60,000 bases of DNA, taken from the NCBI GenBank assembly GCA_963575745.1, contig CAUYUJ010021693.1, forward strand, positions 384,768 through 444,767. The letters are read 5' to 3'. Each line of letters starts with the position of its first letter. Within the stretch, counting starts at the first letter, position 1. The stretch comes from Prorocentrum cordatum. Its lineage: Eukaryota; Sar; Dinophyceae; Prorocentrales; Prorocentraceae. The notes under the pieces were generated by a model. It was not told where the DNA came from. It saw nothing but the letters and a program-made list of their open reading frames with translations, and did no database searches. This document shows, piece after piece, positions 37,263 through 46,870 of this stretch. The translations under genes were made by a program, and so were the position numbers.

Positions 37263-39326
37263 CTAATCCGACTCCATGTGCTCCAACCCCATCTGGGAGG
37301 CCTGGAGGTTTGGCAAGCCGTGTTCGACTTCAAGACGAGACAACACATGCTTTGGAAGCCGGGCTCGACTTTCAAAAGGATGCAGTTTTCCATGGTCCAC
37401 AGCCCCATAGACACACTCGTCACTGCAAGGGTGTCCCCGACCCAATTTCCCAATTTCCGTGGATGTCCAGATGCCCCCCAGAACACCCCTCACGAGGACC
37501 AGAAAGGCACACAGGAATCAAAACCAAGATGAGCATAAACTTTGAGAGGTCCGCGCGATTGTTTTTGGTCGGCGCTGGATCCACTCCCTGGAACGCGAAG
37601 AGCGCCTGGGGCGGCGCCGGGGACGCCGCCAGGGGGGTCCCAGCGCCGATCCAAGAAATCCGGGGGGGGAACTCAAGAAATTTATGGTTGTGCGCATTTG
37701 ATATACAAAGGAGGCCAGCTCACAAGAAGAAACCTTCAACAAGAAACCCTCATATACCAGGGCGTCCATGGATTTTTGGTGTGGGGACGTCACGCTGACC
37801 ATGGCAAAAACATCGAAACCTAAGAAACCTAGGGCACCCTGGATGCAAGCAGGGTGTTTCTTGGCATGGGTCTCCTTTGTATCCGCCATTGTGCGTCTGG
37901 CGCGAAGTGGAGTGTCCCAAGGCTCATGCGGCATTGAGAAGTTGACGCTATGCTGCTTCTGCAGCGGAGATTGTAAATCTTTAGCGGTCAAGACCAATCG
38001 TGTCTCAAGCCTTTCCTGGGTTTTCAGGGCTGGCCCCCGTGAGTTCTGAGGTGTTTCCTGCGCCTCCTGTGGACGCTGTGCGCCCCCAAAACGATTTACC
38101 GAACGATCGCTCCGATGCCTCCAAGACGCCGCAAGAGACCTCCAAGAGGCCTCCCATGAGGGCCCCAATAGGCGCAGAACGTTGATTTCCCTTAGGTGTT
38201 TGAAGGATTTGGGCGTTCTCGCCTTTTCGGCTTTCCGACGCTCGAGGACGGCCCAGGAAGCCCACAAGACCACGCCAAGACTATCCAGGGGGCCTCCAAG
38301 AGAGCCCCAAGACGGCCTACGACTGCCCCGAAACGGCCCCAGAAGGGACCCAAGAAATAAACAAACGAACCCCAAATCCGAGCTTCCCGCGCCCAAGCGA
38401 CCCCCAGGAGGCCCCAAGAGGCGCCCACGAGGCACCAAGAGGCCCCCAAGAGGCCCTCAAAAGGCCCCCAAGAGGTCCAAAAGAGGCCCCAAGAGACAGC
38501 AAAACGGCCCCCAATAGGCCTCATAGCTGCCTCCGAGAGGCCCCCGAAAAGACCCCCACGAATTTGTGACATCAACATCGCTGAAAAGAATGAGCCACCT
38601 CAATCAGAGCTGTCCGTGTCGGCAGCACTGATCCCCTCCCCGAAAGACCTGGCGACCTCTGCTCGAGGGCGCGAGCGCACTCCCTCAAGCACAGCAGCGC
38701 TAGAGACAGGGGAGGAGGGGGGCAGAGGTGGAAGCCTTAGGGAGCGAAAAAAACGCTGAGACCCTCTGGCGGAGGAAAATCCTCGATCGGCCGAGTCCCT
38801 CAGGGGAGCTCTCGAAGCTCCCGAAGGGGGCCGCAACCTGGGGGCTCCCAGGCGGGACACGGCCATTCAGAGGGGCTGAAGTGCTTCCTCCCCCCCAACC
38901 AACTGAAAGACAACCTCCTCCTCCGCATTGGCCCTGAGGGCACCGCTGCGAGCCGCGGCGGCCGCGCCTGGGCAAGCACGATACAGGCTGACTGGGGCAG
39001 CTGGCACCGTGCAGCCCCCCAGAGAAGGGGGGGTGGCACTGCCCGAAGAGACTTGTCCCCGAAGCGGGGTAGGGTGCTTCCCCCCTCCCCCGTTCAACGA
39101 CGACGACTCAACGGCGGCCTCCTCCTCCAAAGCAGCCTCAAAGAATTCGCGAGCAACCGCGTCTTCCCCCTCGAAGCTTTCGAGCAAAGGATCGGGCGCG
39201 GATGCAGCGGGGACATCGAGCTCAGACAGGTCGGGCCTAGCCACAACACTAGGGCCTAAACTAGGACAGCATGTCAAAGGTCCGCGCTCCGCAGAAACGG
39301 CCTTGCGATTGGGGCGCCTGCCCTTG
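37263..39326. other. Anonymous DNA with degenerate CCCCAAGAGGCC repeats; possible 3' part of element 2
   Basis: From 38,150 to 38,520 the plus strand is filled with CCCCAAGAGGC-type units. No poly-A or poly-T tract marks the 3' end of element 2, so the boundary is unknown. A minus-strand frame at 38,867-39,277 is Ala/Glu/Ser-rich and may be element tail or non-coding. Confidence 0.45.
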
Positions 39327-39500
39327 CAAACAGGACCTCAGTTGCCATGCTTGGTCGCCCTAGTTGGGCCTTTGCACGCGCTGCCCAGGCCCTTGATGCG
39401 AGCGTGGGAAGAGTAACAGAAACAGAAAGTGCATACAACAAGAGAAGCATTACCAGAGCACGCAAGCGCCGAACACCTGCGCCCCCTCGCCAACAACACA
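39327..39500 (-). pseudogene. Element 2 cysteine-rich C-terminal tail
   Basis: A minus-strand frame reads NASLVVCTFCFCYSSHARIK then GLGSACKGPTRATKHGN and stops at 39,327. CxxC followed by a distal Cys and a Lys/Arg-rich end resembles the small zinc-ribbon tail found after RNase H in many dinoflagellate elements. It is separated from RNase H by non-matching sequence, so the link is tentative. Confidence 0.4.
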
Positions 39501-39646
39501 CTGGGGGTCAACCCCTCTATGGGGTGGCAAACAGGGGCAGGCGGAGGCGGACCGTGGGTGGACGCCCTGCTGACCTTACCGCAAGAGGTGCGCTTCCAAA
39601 AACCAAGACCCGAAGCTCAATGGTTCAACTGAATAGCTTGCCACAA

Positions 39647-40230
39647 TCAGCGCGGCTTAGACGGGGCGAAGGGGGGCTGCGCAACGGGCCCCACCCACTC
39701 AACTCCATCTAGGTCAAGCCTAGGCCATTCTGGAAGCAGCTTATCAGCGAGCTTAGCCACAGCATGAGAAAGCTCAATGTCGGCATCTAGCAGTACTACT
39801 GCTTCTTCTGGAGGTTTGGGGCGCCCCAGGTGGCCTTCACCCGCAGAGGCCCGTCGGGCCCCCACATCAGCCCAGTGATTACCAAAGCGACACATTTTGT
39901 CGTGCAGGCTGGCCCACTCATCTACCGACTGATGGGCTCTCACCTTACGAAGGCCCCGGATATTCCACATGTCGTGCAAGAGCGCCAGAGAGAAACCTCT
40001 GTAGCAACGCTTGGGAGAAAGCTGATCGACACTACGCAAAGACAAATGATCTTTCGCCAGCTGGGCGTCGGTGTAAAAATCAGAGGGTCCGCTGGCGAAA
40101 AGAACACCTTGGCAACAAAAAACTTGCAAATTATCCAGCTGGCGCGGTCTGGGGGTACCAAGGTGGAACTGGACCATGCATCGCGGCCTGAAATTCACCT
40201 GAATCATCAGCGACAGCGAAGCACCAACCA
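39647..40230 (-). CDS. Element 2 RNase H, C-terminal half
   Basis: LDNLQVFCCQGVLFASGPSD and FYTDAQLAKDH lead to GLRKVRAHQSVDEWASLHDK and FGNHWADVGARRA. The last holds the fourth catalytic Asp (GNxWAD, 39,866-39,868), and the KVRAHQS block matches the usual KVKAH(Q/R)S. The middle Asp/Glu residues are less certain because of the frame change. The frame ends at 39,647 after a Pro-rich tail. Confidence 0.68.
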
Positions 40231-40259
40231 GCCCTGCTGAGCACTCGGACAACGTGTCT

Positions 40260-40841
40260 GGAGGCGCTTCCATCAGTGAAGATCCTATCCCTAAAATGAA
40301 AGGAGGTGAAGTCCTGGGAAAGGTCTTCCCTGGCCCTAAACGTTCCAGAGGGCCCCGAGGACGGCCGAGGAAAATAATCCCCTGGATGAGCAAACGCTCC
40401 AAAACAAGACAGCACGTGGTCAGATTCATTATTCCCTCGATCTAAAATGTCAGGGTCCAAGAGGCCCTCTCTCAAGCCGGCCACCGTTGGGCACGGGCAG
40501 ACCCACAGACGATGGCGAAGGATGTTGGGAGCCTGGCCGCACTTCTGACACGCGGGGTCGAAATCGCAACCGAGGTCGCGAGCTTTTTGGCGGGTCCAGA
40601 TGGCGTTGGTGGCGACGGCACGGATGCAGCCCTTCTGGAAAGGGGAGTTGCGCTTACTTCTCAGCCCACGCTCCAAAGCGTCGAAACAGAGGCGATGAGG
40701 AACATCCCAGTTGTTGCCTGATTCCCATTCAAGGACACAAAGAACTGCCGCTTTCAAATGCTGCTTCATCAACTGAGGGGAGATAAGAGTCAAAGATAGG
40801 ATAACACCCTGGTCCGTAATGAATGTGGCGAAGTCCCTCAT
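40260..40841 (-). CDS. Element 2 CCHC finger and N-terminal half of RNase H
   Basis: CQKCGQAPNILRHRLWVC (40,497-40,550) is the C-x2-C-x8-H-x4-C finger that follows RT in LINEs. RNase H starts near 40,295: RDRIFTDGSASRHVVRV with the first catalytic Asp (TDGS, 40,272-40,274), then RAGWCFAVADDSGEF. RNase H removes the RNA strand of the RNA-DNA hybrid. The continuation is in another frame from about 40,200. The final codons of this frame are shadow. Confidence 0.7.
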
Positions 40842-40960
40842 CGCCCAGGGGACCCTCTCCCGCGACTTCCGCCCGGCAGAAACAGGGCCTGAGACGGCCC
40901 TCCAAGAACCCGGATCCTTGGAACAAATACCTTCCCAAGCAAGCCTAAGCTCCCTGAAGC

Positions 40961-41602
40961 TTAGAGAGCCTTCACAAAGGCCCTGACCTGGATAAGAAAA
41001 ACTTCTTTATGCCAGCGAAGGATGGGCGCGACGGCCCCGATCCGCGCGGGATCCCCGATGAGGTGGGAAAGGACCGTGAGTGGGCGCCCGCTCGACGAGG
41101 GCTCGATGATTCGCGCCGCCGCACGCCGTAAAAGAAGAAGTTCATAGTCCGAGACTCCTCGAACTTCACTGCCATAAAGAACTCCTGGGAGCGGACCTGC
41201 CGCGAAAACCCCAAAGGTGCGGCGGTGGCCCAAACGCCGACTTGAGGCTGGCCACTCGGGCAGATCTTTTTCTGGAAAAGTTGAGCCCGAATCCTGGGTT
41301 TCTTGGAGCGGCCCTTAATCCTGAAGCCTTTGCTCGCAGTGCCATCGATCCCAAGGTTAACAGAGCTGTCGGACATGTGTCCAGTAAAATCCACCCCAAC
41401 CAAAAAAAAACTTACCCTGGATGGCGCGGCCCAGGGCCGCAGGCGGACAAACGAGACTGGATTTGTCCTGGGAGATCTCGCCTCCAATGCCGTCAACGAT
41501 GGCGCGAAGCTGCGGGGCGCCGTGGGCCAGGGCGTCCGCCACATAGCTGAAGGATCCTACAGCGCTGAGACCCGAACCATCGATATAAAGCGCCAAGTCC
41601 AC
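40961..41602 (-). pseudogene. Element 2 reverse transcriptase, catalytic box and thumb
   Basis: DLALYIDGSGLSAVGSF holds the catalytic box at 41,576-41,587, but it reads YIDG instead of YxDD, so the second metal-binding Asp is Gly. The chain continues through SSVNLGIDGTASKGFRIKG and VWATAAPLGFSRQVRS in a neighbouring frame to the thumb helices (GSEVRGVSDYELLLLRRAAA, VLSHLIGDPARIGAVAPIL). At least two frame changes fall inside. Without both Asp the RT would be inactive. Confidence 0.65.
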
Positions 41603-41664
41603 GCCTGGCCGCAGAGAGATTCGATCTAGCGCCTCCAGGCTATTGACACGAATCAGCGCGGTGG

Positions 41665-42099
41665 TCAGCGAGCAGCCAGCAACGATCCCCGATTTGATGA
41701 ACCAAGGGCCGTCCAGGCCCCCCCCCTCCCCAGGGAGAGGAAACGGGGGGGCCCTGTAGGCCCGAATAACTTAGCCATAGCGACGGGGAAACCAAGAGCA
41801 AAGCATCTAACCTGGAGACGTTCTAGGCCGATAGACTCGTAATATTTGAACATATCCCAAAGCAAAGTCGCGGCGCGTTCCCGGCGTGCAACTCCGCTTT
41901 CACTTCGGGCACTCCGACGCCAAACAACATCAGCCGCCCCCACGGTACTTGCCAGCAGCGAAGAAGGGGCGAGAGTGGCACCAAAAAAACAAATCTCGGC
42001 GAGGCCGCGCCGAGCCCTCCCCCAAAGGCGGTGGGGGGCCACAAAGACCCCGATGGGGCGGACCCCCCCCCCCCCCCGTAGGTTTTCCCACAGGGGCAA
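41665..42099 (-). pseudogene. Element 2 reverse transcriptase, palm motif A
   Basis: VRPIGVFVAPHRLWGRAR (42,060 downward) is the RPI motif. ATLLWDMFKYYESIGLERL contains the motif A Asp82 (41,854-41,856), followed by FALGFPVAMAKLF and SSNRGSLLAARS. Eleven C of the plus strand (about 42,067-42,077) lie at the start of this frame and are a likely slippage site. Confidence 0.65.
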
Positions 42100-42569
42100 G
42101 GGCCGCCGCGCGAAGCTGCCTGGGTAGGGGGCTCGTGCTTTCCTTTATCTGAAAAAATCCTACACAGAGCCAGGAGGCCTGGCGTCGAAATCGCACTGAA
42201 GTGTCTCATGTGAATTCCACCCGCCCCCACGGCCGACGTGGCCTTGCACTTGCGAGACAACCTGCTGAGTTCAAGGGGGTCAAGAGGGGGAAGCTCAGGA
42301 GAGGGCGCAAAGTCGTCGACGCTGGGGGGGCGCGGAGTGGACTCGGCTCTCCATAACTTAACAAAGCGACGCCGCTCCGCTCCAAGCAATGAGCGCGGGT
42401 CGCTGACCACGCAGCCGTTGGCGGATGACGTAGAGGTAGGCTTCCAAGGCTGGGGCTCCGCCGTGACCATGTGCGCTCGTTTAGCCCCCTGTTCGATGTT
42501 CTCACGAATCCACGATCTCCAAGAGGCTAGACTGCTGGCCTTCGCGCGAGCCTCGGCGTTGGCGACCAT
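41823..42569 (-). CDS. Element 2 reverse transcriptase, N-terminal part
   Basis: It continues in frame from the linker (RAKASSLASWRSWIRENIEQ). RT resemblance begins at SVDDFAPSPELPPLDPLELS and ATSAVGAGGIHMRHFSAIST, the block that precedes the palm (KS.G.DG..P). From about 42,130 the useful reading switches frame. The last ~90 codons are out of frame. Confidence 0.6.
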   Translation of the reverse strand: MVANAEARAKASSLASWRSWIRENIEQGAKRAHMVTAEPQPWKPTSTSSANGCVVSDPRSLLGAERRRFVKLWRAESTPRPPSVDDFAPSPELPPLDPLELSRLSRKCKATSAVGAGGIHMRHFSAISTPGLLALCRIFSDKGKHEPPTQAASRGGPCPCGKTYGGGGGSAPSGSLWPPTAFGGGLGAASPRFVFLVPLSPLLRCWQVPWGRLMLFGVGVPEVKAELHAGNAPRLCFGICSNITSLSA

Positions 42570-43114
42570 TCAAGAAGCGCGCGCAGAAAGGCCCAGCACC
42601 TGGTGGGCGATCTCGCTGGAAGCGCGCGAGGAAAGACCTGAAACGATAGATTGCAGAGTGCCGGGGGGGCTACGACTCTCGCCGAGGTGCCCAACGACAA
42701 AAAGGGGCGCGCTGCGAACGTTGGCCTTCAGGGCGGCCAAGTTGGGGCAGCAGTCACCCGCAGGAGGGGCTTGAGCACGCAAGAACACTCGGCAATCAAG
42801 GATGCGATGATAGACCCATCTAGCAGAATACAAACCAGGGCGCCTAGAGGCGCACTTGTCCTTGGAGAAAACAAGTTTCCAACAAAGTAGGGGCCCTTGC
42901 CCCTCGCCCCCCAGTAAGGGAGAGAGACCTGGGTGGCCTCAGCCACTTCGCGCTCCGCCATGCTGGCCCAAATCTTGTAAGTGAGATTTAAGAGGCGCTG
43001 GGTTACGGCGCCCTTGCCCCTCCGAGCGGCATCTAAAGCATCTTCCAATACTGCCAGAACCGGGTCCCGGGAAGGGGGCTCACGGAACGGCCCCGCAGCG
43101 CGATCGGAGGGCAA
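42570..43114 (-). pseudogene. Element 2 endonuclease-RT linker
   Basis: Two frames together give the linker. The first (42,850-43,114) reads PFREPPSRDPVLAVLEDALD, LTYKIWASMAEREVAEATQV and SLPYWGARGKGPYFVGNL. The second (from about 42,780 on) contains GDCCPNLAALKANVRSAP. Trp- and Glu-bearing helices before an RT are common in these elements. No enzymatic function is assigned. Confidence 0.45.
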
Positions 43115-43400
43115 GGGGGGGCGGCTTCCTGAAATCTAAAACCTTCATCTGAGCGGGGTTGGTAAACAGCTCAAGGTCCACAGGGCAGTGGGGGCTGAGA
43201 GGGGAATTGTTGTTTACCGTCACCTGTTTGATAACTTTGCTGATGCCCGCGGAAACGACGAAGTAGTCGCAAACTGTTAGCCCGCCCTGGCTGCGCAGGG
43301 TGTGGCATCCATCTGTGGGGGTGACCAGCTGACCCTTGAACTCTGCGACGAACTGGCTGCGCTGCAATTCACCTGGCGTCGTGTTGAAGTCACCCCCATG
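43080..43400 (-). pseudogene. Element 2 endonuclease, C-terminal part
   Basis: One frame over, DFNTTPGELQRSQFVAEFKG leads into RSQGGLTVCDYFVVSAGISK and NNNSPLSPHCPVDLEL. This is the last part of the nuclease fold, where DYFVVS matches the S-x-I/D-Y-F block and SPHCPVDLEL matches the final S-x-H-x-P block. The C-terminal ~15 codons are out of frame. Confidence 0.65.
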
Positions 43401-43795
43401 ATAACTGGAAGGCCAGAATTGGATGCATCAGCTCCGACACGAGATAGGACTTCAACGTTGCGCTCAGAGAGGCCCTCGACGTCGCGAAGATAAACGGACG
43501 CAACAAGAACGCGAAAGCCCCCAGATATAACCGCAACTACCGCCCCAGCACGATGAGGAACGAGCACAAAGCCAGAGGACAAGGTATGAAGGCCAATTTA
43601 AGAACGAGCTAGCACAGCGATGCCCCCCGACGTGCCTCCACCCACACCTGGGGCCGCCGCTGCCCAACATGACTTCCACCCTCGCCGAGACAGCCATTGG
43701 GTAGCCTGAGAGGTGGCCTCTGGGTGACTGAGGTGGTGCTCCTGGACCAGAAGCACGTGGGCCGCGACCTTGGAAGCCACTTGTTCTTAAGAGAA
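43277..43795 (-). CDS. Element 2 APE-type endonuclease, main part
   Basis: ASKVAAHVLLVQEHHLSHPE carries the catalytic Glu (QEHH). GGGTSGGIAVLARS and FRVLVASVYLRD follow, both typical of LINE endonucleases. One in-frame TAA interrupts after ARS (43,598). The frame then ends at PVIMGVTS: the plus-strand C run at 43,393-43,397 has five C where six would read IMGGDFNTTP, the canonical GGDFN motif. The break falls at the same motif as in element 1. Confidence 0.72.
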
Positions 43796-44524
43796 AGCCA
43801 GCCTGAAACATTGCGCGTTTGAGCTTGTAGTGAGAAGTCCTGCAGAGCAGGCTCAGGAGGAACAGAGAGAATGTCGCGACCCAGGAGAGGCAATTCTCCC
43901 GACGTCTCCACGCAGAGGCAGCTCTCAAAGCCGCCCTGGGAGGCGTTGGGTGCCAGGCCAGACCTTCCTGGCTGGTTGCCTCCACCGCCAGAAGCAGAAT
44001 GCACACTCCTAGACCTCTTAGCAGCAGCTTCGAATAACTCAGAGACTCTCTTGCGGGCCTCTGGGTTGACATTGTCTCCTTGAGCCGCCTGCCATTCAGA
44101 CATAAAATCTCGAAGTGCCTCCCCGACCCCGGGGGAGACCTGAGGCATATCGACACCTTCGCCCGTCCCCGCGCCTCCCACCCCGCCAAGAGTGGCAGGA
44201 GCAGGAGCAGGAACAGTGGGCGTAGCTGGAGCAGGGACAAACGCGGGCTCCACCCGCGGCTGTCGAAGAGACTGGCACTTGGGCTTGAGCTGATTCCAGC
44301 TCTCACGAATCGCGGCGAGGTCGCCCTCCGCGAGGAGCTGGTCGAAGGAGTCCATCGTAGCCGCCAGCTCGACACTCTCCACTGGCTCGGGGATGCTTGC
44401 GACCTTGACCGCCAACTCCACGAACCTTTGTTTGAGCTGAGACTGCTGGGCCACCGCCGACGCCTTTTCTTCCTTGAGACGAGATAATCGAGCCTCCCCT
44501 TCTGACAGCTGCTTGTCGGGGAGG
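43790..44524 (-). CDS. Element 2 ORF1 C-terminal part and start of the endonuclease
   Basis: The frame begins with the coiled-coil continuation, then an ordered segment (SFDQLLAEGDLAAIRESWNQ) and a Pro/Ala-rich hinge (near 44,250). Near 44,100 it reads GVGEALRDFMSEWQAAQG. Its end (FSLQAQTRNVSGWLSLKN, about 43,840-43,790) matches the first strand of an APE endonuclease, where RNVSGW corresponds to the WNVNG motif. The frame breaks at CTTGTTCTTAAGAG, and the endonuclease continues one frame over. No domain beyond the coiled coil is recognised in the first part. Confidence 0.55.
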
Positions 44525-44966
44525 CGAGCAATTTCTCATTCTTGGAAAGAGCATCCCGCACATCATTGTGCTGCTGCAGAAGAGGCCGAGACTCTGAAGC
44601 CGAAGTACGGAGAGCCGTAGCCGACTTCTTGACCGTGGCCACGAGCGTGCTGCGCTCAGGAAACTCTTCACGAAACTGGCCAAGCAGGAGCTGCATGTGC
44701 GAGAGCAGCGCCTGCGGGTCTTTGGGCGGAGCCAGGAGACCTCCCTGCCCACCTTTGCTGCCTCCCTTGCCGCCCTTGCCGTTGCCGTGACCGTGGCCAC
44801 CTCGTGGGGGCCCATTGCGCCACTGACAATCAGGAACGCGATCAGCAGCACGAACCACACGAGGAAGCGACGCCCAGCAGTTCGCACACCACTTGTACCA
44901 TGGCTTGTTGCACTTAGCCGCCCCGCACGAAGGACACTTGGCACCGACATCGCGGCCTGACTGCAT
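44500..44966 (-). CDS. Element 2 ORF1, N-terminal zinc ribbon
   Basis: The first ATG after the leader opens MQSGRDVGAKCPSCGAAKCN, with Cys11, Cys14 and Cys19, then Cys27 and Cys30 (WCANC; 44,877-44,936). CxxC pairs of this kind bind zinc and, in LINE ORF1 proteins, nucleic acid. A Gly/Lys/His-rich basic segment follows (GHGHGNGKGGKGGSKGGQGG), then a helical stretch (LLSHMQLLLGQFREEFPERS). The frame changes near 44,525, where a heptad-like coiled coil continues in the next frame (EARLSRLKEEKASAVAQQSQ). Confidence 0.65.
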
Positions 44967-45105
44967 GTGCGGAAGACCTTGCTACCACGGCCTGGGAAGG
45001 CTCGGGCAGCGAGCGAGAAAAGAAGCAGAGAACTGAAAGCGCAGGGGCTTTGAGCCGCCCCCCTGGCTGCAGATCAAGCTCCCAGCGCGGGAGCGACGTT
45101 GGGAA

Positions 45106-45127
45106 CTTGAGCCAAAATGGCTACGGA
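45106..45127 (-). other. Spliced-leader relict (exact 22-nt match)
   Basis: The minus strand contains TCCGTAGCC directly followed by ATTTTGGCTCAAG, which is the complete conserved dinoflagellate trans-spliced leader (first base U). Leaders are added to mRNA by trans-splicing and are not encoded beside genes, so a genomic copy means the DNA was made by reverse transcription of a mature mRNA. The 140 bases downstream lead to the first Met of the element ORF1 at 44,966. Confidence 0.93.
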
Positions 45128-46029
45128 GAGAGAGGGCCCCCACGAGATCCCAACGAACATCCAATAGGTTGTATACTCACAGCCCAAGCACGGCGGCGAG
45201 ATGGGCCGAAGGCCATTCGATAAAACCAAGGGCCCCAAAACGGCGCGAAAAGATCGGGATACATTGGGAGGGAGACACCTTTAGCAGCCCCAGGCGCACG
45301 CTAGAGACTAACCGCTGAAAGTGCCGCAAACCATCAGACACATGACAGCTGTCTGACAGCATGTCATTACCCAGGCGGAATGGTCAGAACGCGCCCGCCA
45401 CCGAGAATATACTATATGACAACTGCCTGTGCGCGCGCGCGTCGCCATTCGGGAAAGACGCCCACATAGGAAGGACGCGTGGGGGATGCCAATACCAGAC
45501 CCTGGGAGAAGCAGAAAACCGAATCCGCATGAAAGGCGGGTCCTGGGGACAAGGTCAAGACCTCCGGCGCAAACATTGCTAAATGATCGCGACGTCGCGG
45601 GTATTGGGAGGAGCACGTGAAGGTTACCCGGGCGGACAAAACGGGGGTCCGGTGCATGAGTTGCATGCAGCTATTTTCTTCTGAGGCCAGGGGATTCTAG
45701 GGTGTGAAGTTGCCACACCCCCTTCTCTTGCAATTTCGCAGGCTCGCTTTGGCGCCGCGCACATTTTTTTCACAAGTGGCATTCTCGCAGCTCGGCGCCG
45801 CGCACATTGTTTGTTTACTGTTTCGTTTGAGAGTGGGGAGGGGCTCGTGCCGCGTGCGCTGCACGAGGGACTTGGGCGCCTCCACGCTTCGTCCTCATTC
45901 TTCTCATCTCCTTCCTCTACCTCCTCCTCATCATCTCCTTCGTGATGTCCGCCACTTCCTATCATCTCTTGTCTGCCTCTTGCCTCTGTGCTCCCGTCAT
46001 CATCCCCCTCCTCGCACCTCCTCCTCAGC
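45128..46029. other. Anonymous DNA upstream of element 2
   Basis: No gene is recognised. The stretch contains a CTCCTC-rich part at 45,900-46,025. No repeat copy of the leader is seen upstream of 45,127. Confidence 0.5.
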
Positions 46030-46320
46030 ATGTGTTTCTTCGTGTCCTCAACCCATAGATCGCACCACATAGGCGGCACCACGTAGCTTGCACCAAAAAG
46101 CTCACGCCGCATAGATGAGTACGTTAGCTCCTACCACATAGATCGCACCACGTGCGTTGCACCACATAGCCCACGCCACATCGATTGCACCATATAGCAT
46201 ACACCAAACCACCACAGATGTAGCATCACGTGAATTGCGCCACATAGCTTCCACCACATAGCTTACACCATCTAGCTTGCACCGCATATATTGCATCACA
46301 TGGTCTGCTGGAGCACACCA
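46030..46320. repeat. Degenerate ~15-bp minisatellite (GCACCACATAGCTT-like)
   Basis: Units of the type CACCACATAG(A/C)T(C/T)GCA recur about 15 times with 13-16-base spacing. No coding role is apparent. Confidence 0.8.
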
Positions 46321-46439
46321 GTTGGAGCCCACGCAGGCTAATCTGGTATTGCGCTTCCTATTGCATTCGCCTTGCACAGCCAATTGTCAAACTCTGGCTA
46401 CGACTCATACTGCAGCCAGTCGCAATCAGCTCTCAGTGA

Positions 46440-46870
46440 TCCTGCACCAACTCTTACGACAACTCCTGGTACCTGGTACGGAAGGCAACCCGTAGTACAA
46501 CTGCCAGTACAGCTCACATTACAGCTCCGATCCTATCTTATGCGACAGTCCGTAGTCCACCCCCCTACAGCTCCTACTACAGCTCATAACACAGATAGTA
46601 ATACAGCTGTTGCTACAACGTCTACTACAACTATACCGCAGGTTACACCCTCAGTCGCAGTGCAACTCCTGCTGCAGCTTGGAGAACAGCCCCCGCTACA
46701 GCTTCTGCGACACCTTCTGTTACAGTTTTCTCTGGAAGTCCCATTGCAGCTCCGGCGACGGTTCCCCCTACAACTCTGAGTATATCTCCTACAGAGCCTG
46801 GCGCAGTTATTAATACAACGTCCGGCGCAGCCAATAATACAGACTTCACGTATGTTCCAGCCATCGCTCC
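46440..46870. repeat. Degenerate CTACAGCTC/ACTACAAC repeat tract
   Basis: Short units such as TACAGCTCC, TACAACT and TGCAGCTC are repeated irregularly. Frames across the tract (Leu/Gln/Thr-rich) are artefacts. Confidence 0.65.

Larger units (their letters stand above)
39327..45127 (-). mobile_element. Non-LTR retroelement with RNase H and a terminal spliced-leader relict
   Basis: Reading down the minus strand from an exact spliced leader (45,127) there is a ~140-base leader region, an ORF1 with a CxxC zinc ribbon and coiled coil, an APE endonuclease, a linker, an RT, a CCHC finger, RNase H and a Cys-rich tail. The order is that of RNase H-bearing LINEs. There are around ten frame changes, one in-frame TAA (43,598) and a Gly in place of the second catalytic Asp of the RT. 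The 5' end is complete, since it ends in the leader; the 3' end is unresolved. Confidence 0.82.
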
